Assembly: GCF_001570525.1 (NCBI RefSeq)
Contig: NZ_BBXC01000007.1
Location: 1,124,679 to 1,188,678 of the forward strand
Direction: 5' to 3'
Source: Herbidospora sakaeratensis
GTDB lineage: Bacteria; Actinomycetota; Actinomycetes; Streptosporangiales; Streptosporangiaceae
DNA: 64,000 nucleotides
In this document: positions 50,836 to 58,529 of the stretch, in pieces
Numbering within the stretch: the first letter of the stretch is position 1
Layout: each line of letters begins with the position of its first letter
Notes under the pieces: model-generated
What the model saw: the letters and a program-made list of their open reading frames with translations, nothing else
The model's database searches: none
Told to the model about the DNA's origin: nothing
Made by a program: the position numbers and the translations under genes

Positions 50836-51951
50836 ATGTCGTTCCCCTTGTCCACTCTCGGTGTCGGCGTCATCGGCCTGAGCGCCCGTGGCGGCTGGGC
50901 CTCGATCGCCCACGTGCCCGCGCTGAACGCCCTCCGAGACAGGTTCGAACTGCGCGCCCTGAGCACGAGCAGCGCCGAGTCGGCCCGGGCGGCCGGGGAG
51001 AGGTACGGCGTTCCGCTCGCCTTCGGCGCCGCCGAGGAGCTGGTGCGGCGCCCGGAGGTCGACCTGGTGGTGGTCTCGGTCGACGTCGCCCACCACCGTG
51101 ACCTGGTCGCCACGGCGCTGGCCGCCGGCAAGCACGTGTTGTCCGAGTGGCCGCTGGGCCGGAGCCTCGCCGAGGCCGAGGAGATGGCCGCGCTCGCCGA
51201 CCGCGCGGGCGTGCGCGGTTTCACGGGCCTGCACGGCCGCTCTCTGCCCGCCCTGCGGTACCTGCGCGACCTGGTCGCCGACGGCTACGTCGGCGAGGCG
51301 CTGTCCACCACCATGATCGGCTCCGGCATCCAGTGGGGGGCGACCGTGTTCCCCGGGGGCGAGCCGCAGCTCCACCCCGCCAACGGGGTCACCATGCTCA
51401 CCAGCCCCTTCGCGCTCACCGTCGACGTGCTGACGATGGTGCTCGGCGAGTTCACCGAGCTCACGGCCACCACGGCGGTCCGCCGCCCCCGCGTGACCAC
51501 GGCGAGCGGGCAGCGCGTGCCGATGACCGCCGACGACCAGATCGCCGTCACCGGCCGCCTGGACGGGGGCGCCGTCGCCGCCGTGCACTTCCGCGGCGGC
51601 CTGCCGCGCAGCACCCCGTTCCACTGGGAGATCAGCGGAACCGAGGGCGACCTCCTCGTCACCGCCTCCAGCGGGCAGTTGTACTTCCCGCCGCCCGTCA
51701 TCAGCGGCGCCCGCCTCGGCGACCCCGGGCTCGCCGAGCTGCCCGTGCCCGCCGGGTACGAGAGCGGGCCCGCCCTGGCCGCCCACTCCGGCGGCCCGGC
51801 CTACGCCGTCGGCCACGCCTACGCGACCCTGCACGCCGACCTGACCGGCGGCCCCCGGGTCGCGCCCGACCTGCGGCACGGCGTGCGCCGCCACCGTCTG
51901 CTCGACGCCGTCGAGCGCGCGGCGGCCACCGGCCGGCGGGTCCTGATGTGA
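50836..51951 (+). CDS. Gfo/Idh/MocA-family oxidoreductase
   Basis: A 371-residue NAD(P)-dependent dehydrogenase. The N-terminal Rossmann fold starts LGVGVIGLSARGGWASIAHVPAL, followed by VDLVVVSVDVAHHRDLVATALAAGKHVLSEWPLG, the family's E-K-P position here reading E-W-P. The C-terminal alpha/beta domain (~130-340) binds substrate, usually a sugar or cyclitol. The Lys of EKP is normally important for catalysis; its replacement by Trp is seen in galactose-oxidoreductase (Gal80-like) branches. ATG 50836 with AAAGGTGAG upstream. Regulated by the divergent TetR. Confidence 0.88.
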   Translation: MSFPLSTLGVGVIGLSARGGWASIAHVPALNALRDRFELRALSTSSAESARAAGERYGVPLAFGAAEELVRRPEVDLVVVSVDVAHHRDLVATALAAGKHVLSEWPLGRSLAEAEEMAALADRAGVRGFTGLHGRSLPALRYLRDLVADGYVGEALSTTMIGSGIQWGATVFPGGEPQLHPANGVTMLTSPFALTVDVLTMVLGEFTELTATTAVRRPRVTTASGQRVPMTADDQIAVTGRLDGGAVAAVHFRGGLPRSTPFHWEISGTEGDLLVTASSGQLYFPPPVISGARLGDPGLAELPVPAGYESGPALAAHSGGPAYAVGHAYATLHADLTGGPRVAPDLRHGVRRHRLLDAVERAAATGRRVLM

Positions 51952-51955
51952 CCGG

Positions 51956-52546
51956 TCAGGGCTCCGGGCGGGTGATGGCCGGGTGGAGGGCGACGACGAT
52001 CCGGTGGTCGCGGCCGCCCTGCGCGTGCTCGTCGTGGTAGCGGGAGACGAGTGAGGCCACGGCGGCCGAGAGCTCCTCGGCGAAGGCGGCCCGGTCGCGG
52101 GCGCTGGAGAAGCGCACCGTCCCGTCGATCGCGAACGTGGCGACCTTCTGCTGGGCGCGCTCCGAGCGGGTGATCAGCGCGCCGACGTCCTTGACCAGCT
52201 GGGCCGCCACGGCGAGCAGCCAGGCCGCCGACAGGCGGTCGGGCCGCCGGGACGGGTCGGGCTCGACCGCCCCCAGCGCGGCGGGGGAGATCACGTAGGA
52301 CCCGGCGGTCGCGCGCATGACCCGCTCGGTCACGTTGCCCTTGCGGCGCTCCTCGACGAGCTCGACCAGGCCGTGCTTCTCCAGCGTCTTGAGGTGGTAG
52401 TTGACCTTCTGCCGGGGCAGGCCGATCTTGACGGCGAGCTGGGTGGCCGAGCCGGGTTCGGCGAGTTCGGCCAGGATGCGGGCGCGGACCGGGTCGAGGG
52501 AGACTTCGGCGGCCGCGGGGTCGTCGATGACCGCCACTTCGAACAT
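51956..52546 (-). CDS. ArsR/HTH_20-type winged-helix regulator
   Basis: A 196-residue regulator. The N-terminal wHTH is SLDPVRARILAELAEPGSATQLAVKIGLPRQKVNYHLKTLEKHGLVELVEERRKGN over residues ~16-72. The C-terminal ~110 residues are helical with RFSSARDRAAFAEELSAAVASLVSRY, a domain often seen in regulators linked to START/AHSA1 (ATPase) proteins; none is adjacent here. A perfect palindrome lies 18-33 bases upstream of the ATG at 52546, suggesting autoregulation. Confidence 0.85.
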   Translation of the reverse strand: MFEVAVIDDPAAAEVSLDPVRARILAELAEPGSATQLAVKIGLPRQKVNYHLKTLEKHGLVELVEERRKGNVTERVMRATAGSYVISPAALGAVEPDPSRRPDRLSAAWLLAVAAQLVKDVGALITRSERAQQKVATFAIDGTVRFSSARDRAAFAEELSAAVASLVSRYHDEHAQGGRDHRIVVALHPAITRPEP

Positions 52547-52563
52547 GGCCTCAGGTTCTCACC

Positions 52564-52579
52564 GACAAGAAAACTTGTC
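52564..52579. promoter_or_regulatory. Palindrome GACAAG-AAAA-CTTGTC
   Basis: A perfect 6-bp-arm dyad with A4 centre in the 31-base gap between the ArsR start (52546) and the upstream penicillin-binding protein gene's stop (52578). The A-tract in GC-rich DNA and the position at -18 to -33 fit an ArsR operator. Confidence 0.6.
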
Positions 52580-54188
52580 AAAAGCCTCGCAGGAAGTCGG
52601 CCGCCACCGGTGCGGCCACCTTGCCGCCGCCTCCGCCGCCCTCGACCACCACCGCGAACGCCACGTCGTCGCGGTACCCGTGGAACCAGGCGTGCGAGGG
52701 CAGCTTGGGCCCGCTGCCGTATTCGGCCGTGCCCGTCTTGCCGTAGGCGCCGCCGGGCAGTCCGGCCGCCTTGGCGGTGCCCTTCGCGACCACGGCCTGC
52801 ATCATCCCGCGCAGGTCGTCGGCCACGCCGTCGGGCAGCGGCCGCTCCTTGGCCTTCTGCTTCAGGCCCGGCACCAGCGTCGGGGGCCGCCAGGTGCCGT
52901 CGGCGACGGCCGCCGCGACCGAGGCCATGATCAGCGGGCTGGCGATGATCTTCGCCTGGCCGAACGACTCGGCGGCCAGCTCGGCGTCGGAGGTCGCCTT
53001 GGGCATGCTGCCCTTGCTGGCCGGCACGCCGATGTTGAGCGGCTGGTTGAAGCCGAGACTGCCGGCGACCTCGTAGAGGCCCTCGGCGCCGAGGTGCTCC
53101 TGGGCCAGCGGGGCGAAGGTGGTGTTGCAGGAGTAGGCGAAGGAGTCGCTGAAGCTGATCGAGCCGTACTCGGCGTTGTCGCTGTTGCGGATCTTCAGCC
53201 CGCCGACGTTCGCGTTCTCCGGGCAGGTCACCCGCTCACCGGGGCCGACCCCCTTGGCCAGCAGGGCGGCGGCGGTGACCGTCTTGAAGGTCGAGCCGGG
53301 GGCGTACTGGCCGTTGAGGGCGCGGTTGAAGTCGCCGCGGTTGTTGGCGATGGCCAGCACCTCGCCGGTCGAGGGGCGCACGGCCACGAGCGAGGCGGGC
53401 TTCTCCAGGTCGCGGATCGCGTCGGCGGCGGCGTTCTGGATCCGCATGTCGAGGCTGGTCTTGACCGGCTCGCCCTCCTTGCCCTTGATCGACTCCAGCG
53501 GCTTGTCGCCGGCCATGACGTCGGTGGTGGGCGTGCCGGCCAGCCGCTTCTGGAAGGTCTCCTGCAGGCCGCCGCGCCCGATGGCCTGGTTCTTCCGGTA
53601 GGCGGGACCGAGCTTGGCGACGTCCTTGGCGGTCGCCTTGTCGAGGAACCCGGCCAGCTGCTGCACCGACCCGCCGACGTCGGCGCCGTCGATGCGGTCG
53701 CCGTCGGCGTCGGTCAGCGCGGCCCGCTGCGGCCAGGTGGTCTTCAGCGCCAGCTTGGCGGTGCCGTCGATGCCGGGGTGGAGCGCCTGCGGCTTCCAGT
53801 CGACCTTCCAGTGCCGGTCGAACACGACCAGGTCGAAGGTGCCCGTGTACGTCCAGGGCCCCACGTCGGCGATGTCGAGGGTCGCCGTGTAGGACGCCTC
53901 GTAGCGGTCGTCGCCGGCCGGCGCCACCTGGCCCAGCTCCACGTCCTTGACGGTCGCCTTGAGATCCTTGGCGATCGAGGCGGTCAGCGTGTCGAACGTC
54001 GCCGGGACCGGGGTCACCAGCTGCGTCTTCATCGCCGCCAGGTCACTGGCCGCCCAGGCGGCGGCATAGAGCCGGGCGGTCTCCTGAGGGGTGCCGCGGG
54101 TGTGCAGCACCCACCAGGCGCCGGCCCCGCCGCCCGCGGCGGCGACCACGCACGCCACCGAAATGATCGCTATCGTTCGTCCCCGCAC
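52578..54188 (-). CDS. Penicillin-binding protein with MecA-N (NTF2-like) domain
   Basis: A 536-residue membrane-anchored transpeptidase. An N-terminal helix (TIAIISVACVVAAAGGGAGAWWVL) is followed by an NTF2-like MecA_N domain (TPQETARLYAAAWAASDLAAM), a PBP dimerisation domain, and a transpeptidase domain with the Ser nucleophile in APGSTFKTVTA, SxN as YSCNTTF, and KTGTAEYG. This is the class B architecture of Staphylococcus PBP2a and actinomycete homologues, which cross-link peptidoglycan. Start assigned to GTG 54188. It is probably transcribed with plsC, which ends 22 bases upstream. Confidence 0.9.
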   Translation of the reverse strand: MRGRTIAIISVACVVAAAGGGAGAWWVLHTRGTPQETARLYAAAWAASDLAAMKTQLVTPVPATFDTLTASIAKDLKATVKDVELGQVAPAGDDRYEASYTATLDIADVGPWTYTGTFDLVVFDRHWKVDWKPQALHPGIDGTAKLALKTTWPQRAALTDADGDRIDGADVGGSVQQLAGFLDKATAKDVAKLGPAYRKNQAIGRGGLQETFQKRLAGTPTTDVMAGDKPLESIKGKEGEPVKTSLDMRIQNAAADAIRDLEKPASLVAVRPSTGEVLAIANNRGDFNRALNGQYAPGSTFKTVTAAALLAKGVGPGERVTCPENANVGGLKIRNSDNAEYGSISFSDSFAYSCNTTFAPLAQEHLGAEGLYEVAGSLGFNQPLNIGVPASKGSMPKATSDAELAAESFGQAKIIASPLIMASVAAAVADGTWRPPTLVPGLKQKAKERPLPDGVADDLRGMMQAVVAKGTAKAAGLPGGAYGKTGTAEYGSGPKLPSHAWFHGYRDDVAFAVVVEGGGGGGKVAAPVAADFLRGF

Positions 54189-54210
54189 GGCGACGAGCTT
54201 AGCGAATTCG

Positions 54211-54858
54211 TTACGAATTGGGCCGTTTCGCGTAACTGGGCACGTACTCCTGGCCGGACAGCTCACGGATGGCGTCCATGATCTGGTCGGTCACCTCACG
54301 CCGGTCGCGGGCCTTGGCGGCGTCGCCCTCGAAGGTCATCGGCTTGCCGATCGTGACGTCGATGCGGTGGACGCGGGGCACCGACGCGCCCGGCGGCAGC
54401 ACCTTGTCGGTGCCCGCCAGGGCCACCGGCAGGACCGGCGCGCCGGTCGTCAGGGTCAGCCAGGCCACGCCGATCTTGCCCTTGTAGAGGCGGCCGTCGG
54501 GGGAGCGGGTGCCCTCGGGGTAGATGCCGAACAGCCCGCCGTCGTCGAGGATTCCGGCGGCGGCGTCGAGCATCGCCTGGGCGGCGCCGGCGCTCTCGCG
54601 GTCGATCGCGATGTTGCCGCTCATGATCATGCGGGTGATCGGGCTGCCGGTGAAGTACTCGTTCTTGGCCACGAACGTCACCGGGCGCGGCATCAGCGCG
54701 GGCAGGAAGAAGGAGTCGAGCGCCGACAGGTGGTTGGCGGCGATGATCGCCGGGCCGGTCGCCGGGACGTGCTCCATGCCCACGACACGCGGACGCCAGA
54801 CGGCGTGCATCACCGGGACGCTGATGACTTTGGCGACGCGATAGAACAGCGACGACAA
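54211..54858 (-). CDS. 1-Acyl-sn-glycerol-3-phosphate acyltransferase (PlsC family)
   Basis: A 215-residue membrane-associated acyltransferase with the catalytic NH-x4-D box (ANHLSALDSFFLP, residues ~42-50) and the glycerophosphate-binding box FGIYPEGTRSPDG (~110-121). It makes phosphatidic acid from lysophosphatidate. The gene starts at TTG 54858 with GGAGGA nine bases upstream. Upstream lies a minus-strand small ORF and terminator. The penicillin-binding protein gene follows. Confidence 0.9.
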   Translation of the reverse strand: MSSLFYRVAKVISVPVMHAVWRPRVVGMEHVPATGPAIIAANHLSALDSFFLPALMPRPVTFVAKNEYFTGSPITRMIMSGNIAIDRESAGAAQAMLDAAAGILDDGGLFGIYPEGTRSPDGRLYKGKIGVAWLTLTTGAPVLPVALAGTDKVLPPGASVPRVHRIDVTIGKPMTFEGDAAKARDRREVTDQIMDAIRELSGQEYVPSYAKRPNS

Positions 54859-54918
54859 CGGGGGCTCCTCCCTCGGTTGACCGCTCCAAGCCTAGGTGTC
54901 GCCGGGACCGAGAGACGA

Positions 54919-54946
54919 CGATGCCCCGCGCTGGGGCGGGGCATCG
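54919..54946 (-). terminator. Terminator-like hairpin, 10-bp perfect stem
   Basis: CGATGCCCCG (54919-54928) and CGGGGCATCG (54937-54946) with an eight-base loop. On the minus strand it lies 13 bases after the stop of the small ORF at 54959-55057. It also separates that ORF from plsC. Confidence 0.6.
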
Positions 54947-54958
54947 CTGGAGAACGTT

Positions 54959-55057
54959 TTAGGCCGGTGTGGTGGTCGCCTCCTCGGCGAGATGCACAAC
55001 ACGGTTCCAGCCGAACGGTATTCCGTGAAGGCGGTATATGCGGCCCGGGGGACACAT
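54959..55057 (-). CDS. Probable 32-residue small protein
   Basis: Minus-strand ORF from ATG 55057 to TAA 54959-54961 encoding MCPPGRIYRLHG, then IPFGWNRVVHLAEEATTTPA. It is followed by a strong terminator hairpin, fits between plsC and the divergent glycosylase-like gene, and occupies otherwise non-coding DNA. The sequence has a balanced, protein-like composition unlike the Arg/Pro/Ala-rich shadow frames of this genome. GTG 55063 is an alternative start. No family name is known to me; the function is unknown. Confidence 0.5.
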   Translation of the reverse strand: MCPPGRIYRLHGIPFGWNRVVHLAEEATTTPA

Positions 55058-55124
55058 CCACACCGGCACTACGTAGTTAACCACACGCGGGGGCTCCCTG
55101 TTCCCGGGCCCGTAGGCTGGCGGC

Positions 55125-56240
55125 ATGCCGATCACGCTCCGCGCCCTCAACCGTGCCCTGCTCGCCCGCCAGGGACTGCTGGAGCGGATGCGGCTCCCGC
55201 TGCCGGCGGTGGCCGAGCGGATCGGCGCGTTGCAGATGCAGTATTGGCCCGCGCTGGGCCCGGCGCTCTGGAGCCGCACCCACGAGGTCGCGCCCGAGGC
55301 CCCCTGGCACGCCCACTCCACCGGCGACCTGGTCACCGGCACCTTGTTGCGCGGCACCATCCACACCGTCACCCCGGCCGACTACCCCGCCTACGCGGCG
55401 GTGTCGGCGGCCTCCAAGGTGGGCTCGTTCCGGGCCGGTCCCGAACCCGAGATCGGCGAGCTGCTCGACCTGATGCGCGAGATGGGCGCCACCCCGCGCC
55501 CGGTGGCCGACCTGGTGGCCGCGATCGACGCGTGGGTGGTCGCGCACCCGGGCGTGTTGTCCGACCGTGAGATCGAGCTCCAGCGCCTCTACCGGTGGAC
55601 GTCGGTGATGATGCGGGCCGGGTTCGTCCGCGTCCCGGCCGAGGGGGCGTGGTCGAAGCGCACCCCGATGTTGTTCGCGCTCGGCCCGGCCAAGGAGTTC
55701 CCGCCGCTCGCCGAGGCGCTGGCGCTCGTGGTCCGCCGCCACCTGGGGGCGTTCGGGCCGGCCGCCGCCGAGGACGTCGCCTCGTGGATCGCCTGGAACA
55801 TCACGCCGGTCCGGGCGGCCCTGGAGGCCATGCCCGACTTGGTGACGTTCACCGACGACGACGGCCGCACCCTCTACGACCTGCCCGGCGCGCCCCGGCC
55901 GGGGGAAGACGCCGAGGCGCCGGTCAGGCTGCTGCCGTGGTTCGACAGCACCCTGCTCGCCTACGCCCCCGGCCGCCGCGCCCGCATCCTGCCCGACCCT
56001 CACAAAGATCACGTCTACGTGAAGGCCAACGGCCAGCTCAAGCCGTCGTTCCTGGTCGACGGGAGGGTCGCCGGGCTCTGGACGATGACGACGGCGAAGG
56101 GAGGGGCGGTGACGCTGGTGCTGACCCCGCTGGAGCAGGTGCCCATCCTGGCCAAGGCCGAGCTGGTCGCCGAGGCCAAGCGGCTGCTGGAGTTCACCCA
56201 CCCCGCCGCCGCCTCCCACGAGGTGGTGTTCCGGGGTTAG
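55125..56240 (+). CDS. AlkZ/YcaQ-like winged-helix DNA glycosylase family (HTH_42) protein
   Basis: A 371-residue protein of the HTH_42 family: RLPLPAVAERIGALQMQYWPALGPALWSRT near the N-terminus carries the QxQ (LQMQYW) catalytic motif of AlkZ-type glycosylases. RGTIHTVTPADYPAY and a C-terminal LLPWFDSTLLAYAPGRRARI and VLVDG-like strand are family marks. AlkZ excises bulky alkylated bases and unhooks azinomycin crosslinks; YcaQ repairs mustard adducts. The substrate here is unknown. ATG 55125. Convergent four-base stop overlap (TTAG) with the ABC permease. Confidence 0.82.
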   Translation: MPITLRALNRALLARQGLLERMRLPLPAVAERIGALQMQYWPALGPALWSRTHEVAPEAPWHAHSTGDLVTGTLLRGTIHTVTPADYPAYAAVSAASKVGSFRAGPEPEIGELLDLMREMGATPRPVADLVAAIDAWVVAHPGVLSDREIELQRLYRWTSVMMRAGFVRVPAEGAWSKRTPMLFALGPAKEFPPLAEALALVVRRHLGAFGPAAAEDVASWIAWNITPVRAALEAMPDLVTFTDDDGRTLYDLPGAPRPGEDAEAPVRLLPWFDSTLLAYAPGRRARILPDPHKDHVYVKANGQLKPSFLVDGRVAGLWTMTTAKGGAVTLVLTPLEQVPILAKAELVAEAKRLLEFTHPAAASHEVVFRG

Positions 56241-56986
56241 AGCCCGCGCGCCATCCGCCGCCGGGCCAGGTGGAGCCCGAGCAGCGCGGTGACGACGGCC
56301 GCCGCCGCGCCCCCCACGACCGGCGCGTCGAGGAACCGGCCGGCGAACAGGGCGCGTTCGGCCTCCACGACGTAGGTGACCGGGTTGAGCGCGGCGGCCG
56401 TCTGGAGCCAGCCCGGCCCGTTCTCGACCGGCAGCAGCACGCCCGACAGCAGCAGCAGCGGGAACATGACGACCTGGGTGACGCCGTAGAACAACTCCCC
56501 GCCGGGCGCCGAGACGATCGCCAGCACGAACGACAACCCGCCGAGCCCGATGCCGAACACGACCAGCAGCGTCAGCCCGGTCAGCACGCCCGGCACGTGC
56601 AGGTCGAGGCCCAGCGGGACGGCCAGCCCGATGATGAGGACCGCCTGGGCCAGCAGGACGACGAACTCCTTGAGCGTCCGGCCGACCAGCAGGGCGGTCC
56701 GGCTGACCGGGGTGACCAGCAGGCGCTCCATCGAGCCGCCGATGAGGTCGAGGAGCAGGAAGTACCCGGCCATCAGCGGCCCCGACAGGCACATCATGAT
56801 CAGGATGCCGGGCACGAACCACTGCCAGGCGGGGCCCGGGGTCTGGGTGCCCTGCTCCAGCAGGGGCCCGAACAGGTAGAGGAACAACAACGGCTGGGCC
56901 ATGGTGAAGACGAGCGAGAGGGGATCGCGCCAGACGGGGGCGAACTCGCGGCTGAAGATCGTGGCGGTGTCGCGGAGGAAGGTCAT
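56237..56986 (-). CDS. ABC-2 type permease (DrrB family)
   Basis: A 249-residue permease with six hydrophobic segments and the ABC-2 signature GGSMERLLVTPVSRTALLVGR...TLLLSGVLLPVENGPGWLQ near the C-terminal half. DrrB-type permeases export drugs or lipids with a DrrA ATPase. It starts (ATG 56986) three bases after the ATPase stop, so the two genes form one operon. The substrate is unknown. Confidence 0.9.
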   Translation of the reverse strand: MTFLRDTATIFSREFAPVWRDPLSLVFTMAQPLLFLYLFGPLLEQGTQTPGPAWQWFVPGILIMMCLSGPLMAGYFLLLDLIGGSMERLLVTPVSRTALLVGRTLKEFVVLLAQAVLIIGLAVPLGLDLHVPGVLTGLTLLVVFGIGLGGLSFVLAIVSAPGGELFYGVTQVVMFPLLLLSGVLLPVENGPGWLQTAAALNPVTYVVEAERALFAGRFLDAPVVGGAAAAVVTALLGLHLARRRMARGL

Positions 56987-56989
56987 GGG

Positions 56990-57946
56990 TCAGGCGTCCT
57001 CGTCTTCGATGGTGCGGCCGGTCAGGGCCAGGAACACGTCGTCGAGGGTCGGTCGGGTGCTCTCGGCGGCCTCGGCCTTCAGACCGGCCGCGTCGAGGGC
57101 GCGCAGGAACTCGGGCAGCGCGCGGTCGGCCGCCGCGACGCGCAGGGTCAGCCGGGGGCCGTCGGCGGCGATCTCGGCCGCGCCGGGCAGGCCCGCCGCC
57201 AGTTCGGCCGCGCGGGGCGCGTCGGCCGGGTCGTGCAGGGTGACGGTCAGGCGGTCGCCGGCCAGGTCGGCCTTGAGCGCGCGGGCGGTGCCGTCGGCGA
57301 TGATGCGACCCTGGTCGATGACCACGACGCGTTCGGCCATCGTGTCGGCCTCCTCCAGGTAGTGGGTGGTCAGGAACAACGTGGTCCCGTGGTCGGCGCG
57401 CAGGCGCAGGATGTGCGCCCAGATGTCGGCGCGGCTGGCCGGGTCGAGGCCGGTCGAGGGTTCGTCCAGGAACAGCAGGGGCGGGCGGTTCATCAGGCCG
57501 AGCGCGATGTCGAGGCGGCGGCGCTGGCCGCCCGACAACGTCGACGGCTTGCGGGCGAACAGGCCGTCGAGGCCGACCACCGTCAGCAGCTCCTCGGCCC
57601 GCGACCGGGCATCCCGGCGGGTCAGGCCGTAGCAGCGGCCCTGGGTGACCAGCTCGTCGCCGATCCGGAAGGCCTCGCCGGCGCCGCCCTTCTGGCCGAT
57701 GTAGCCGATCCGGGCGCGCACGGCCGCCGCCTCGGTCGTGACGTCGTGACCGGCCACCCGGGCGGTCCCGGAGGTCGGCGGCAGCAGGCCGGTCAGCATC
57801 CGCAGGCAGGTCGACTTGCCGGCGCCGTTGGGTCCGAGGAAGGCCACGAGCTGACCGGCCTCCACGTCGAGGTCGACGCCGCGCACGGCGTCGACCGAGG
57901 TCTTCTTGAGGGTGTACGTCTTGGTCAGGCCACGGGCATGGATCAT
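56990..57946 (-). CDS. ABC transporter ATPase (DrrA family)
   Basis: A 318-residue ATPase with Walker A GPNGAGKSTC, Q-loop IGQKGGAGEAF, signature LSGGQRRRLDIALGL, Walker B LLFLDEPSTGLDP, switch His TTHYLEEAD and the DrrA-type C-terminal extension (~220-318) ending in the RPTLDDVFLALTGR motif. ATG 57946 has AAGGA six bases upstream. A large palindrome at 58037-58063 lies ~90 bases upstream and probably binds a regulator of the operon. Confidence 0.92.
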   Translation of the reverse strand: MIHARGLTKTYTLKKTSVDAVRGVDLDVEAGQLVAFLGPNGAGKSTCLRMLTGLLPPTSGTARVAGHDVTTEAAAVRARIGYIGQKGGAGEAFRIGDELVTQGRCYGLTRRDARSRAEELLTVVGLDGLFARKPSTLSGGQRRRLDIALGLMNRPPLLFLDEPSTGLDPASRADIWAHILRLRADHGTTLFLTTHYLEEADTMAERVVVIDQGRIIADGTARALKADLAGDRLTVTLHDPADAPRAAELAAGLPGAAEIAADGPRLTLRVAAADRALPEFLRALDAAGLKAEAAESTRPTLDDVFLALTGRTIEDEDA

Positions 57947-58036
57947 GGACAGTCCTTCCAGCGGGCATGCCGAAGAAACCCCTGGTGGGGGGTGGTTGGG
58001 GATCGCTCCATCCTGACCGGCCCCGGGGGCCGCAGG

Positions 58037-58063
58037 CAAACGTGAAAAGTACGTTCACGTTTG
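58037..58063. promoter_or_regulatory. Large palindrome CAAACGTGAA-N7-TTCACGTTTG
   Basis: A perfect 10-bp-arm dyad with a 7-base centre (aagtacg), typical of a TetR/MarR-size operator. It lies between the divergent DrrA-type ABC operon (start 57946) and the second DGPF gene (start 58182). No regulator gene is adjacent, so the protein that binds it is encoded elsewhere. Confidence 0.65.
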
Positions 58064-58143
58064 GCCTGACCTGCGGAAACGCCGCAGAGTGGCCGGGGCG
58101 TACCGAGGGTGAAACCGGCCGTGAGCTGGGCGGCAACCGGTTT

Positions 58144-58174
58144 TTGAAGATTTTTTGATCGGGGGCGATACGGT
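58144..58174 (+). promoter_or_regulatory. Promoter of the second DGPF/ECF42 module, probably leaderless
   Basis: TTGAAG (58144-58149), 19-base spacer, TACGGT (58169-58174). The -10 ends seven bases before the ATG at 58182, and there is no Shine-Dalgarno, so the transcript likely starts at or next to the ATG. Confidence 0.45.
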
Positions 58175-58181
58175 CGGTTCC

Positions 58182-58529
58182 ATGAAGTACGCGCTGATGA
58201 TCTACGGCACTCAGGCGGGCTGGGCGGCGTTCTCGCCGGAGGACTTCCAGACCCTCGTCGACCGCCACGACGCCTGGATCGCCAAGCTTCGCGAGAGCGG
58301 CGAGCTGGTGCTCGCGCAGGGGCTCGAAGGCGAAGAGCAGGCCAGGTCCGTCCGGCTGCGCGACGGCGTCCCCGTGGTCACCGACGGGCCGTTCGTGGAG
58401 GCCAAGGAGTTCCTGGCCAGCCTCTACATCGTCGAGTGCTCGGCCGAACGGGCCGTCGAGCTGGCGGCCGGGCTGCCGGAGGCCGAGTTCTCCGCCGTCG
58501 AGGTGAGACCGGTGTACGAGGGCGCATGA
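58182..58529 (+). CDS. DGPF/YciI-like protein paired with ECF42 sigma factor (copy 2)
   Basis: A 115-residue YciI-fold protein (MKYALMIYGTQAGW, VTDGPFVEAKEFLASLYIVE) with the DGPF motif at residue ~67. It is paralogous to the gene at 40465. The stop overlaps the sigma factor start (ATGA, 58526). ATG 58182 appears leaderless; a TTG at 58155 is in frame but lies upstream of the -10. The same pairing as copy 1 supports a regulatory module. Confidence 0.88.
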   Translation: MKYALMIYGTQAGWAAFSPEDFQTLVDRHDAWIAKLRESGELVLAQGLEGEEQARSVRLRDGVPVVTDGPFVEAKEFLASLYIVECSAERAVELAAGLPEAEFSAVEVRPVYEGA

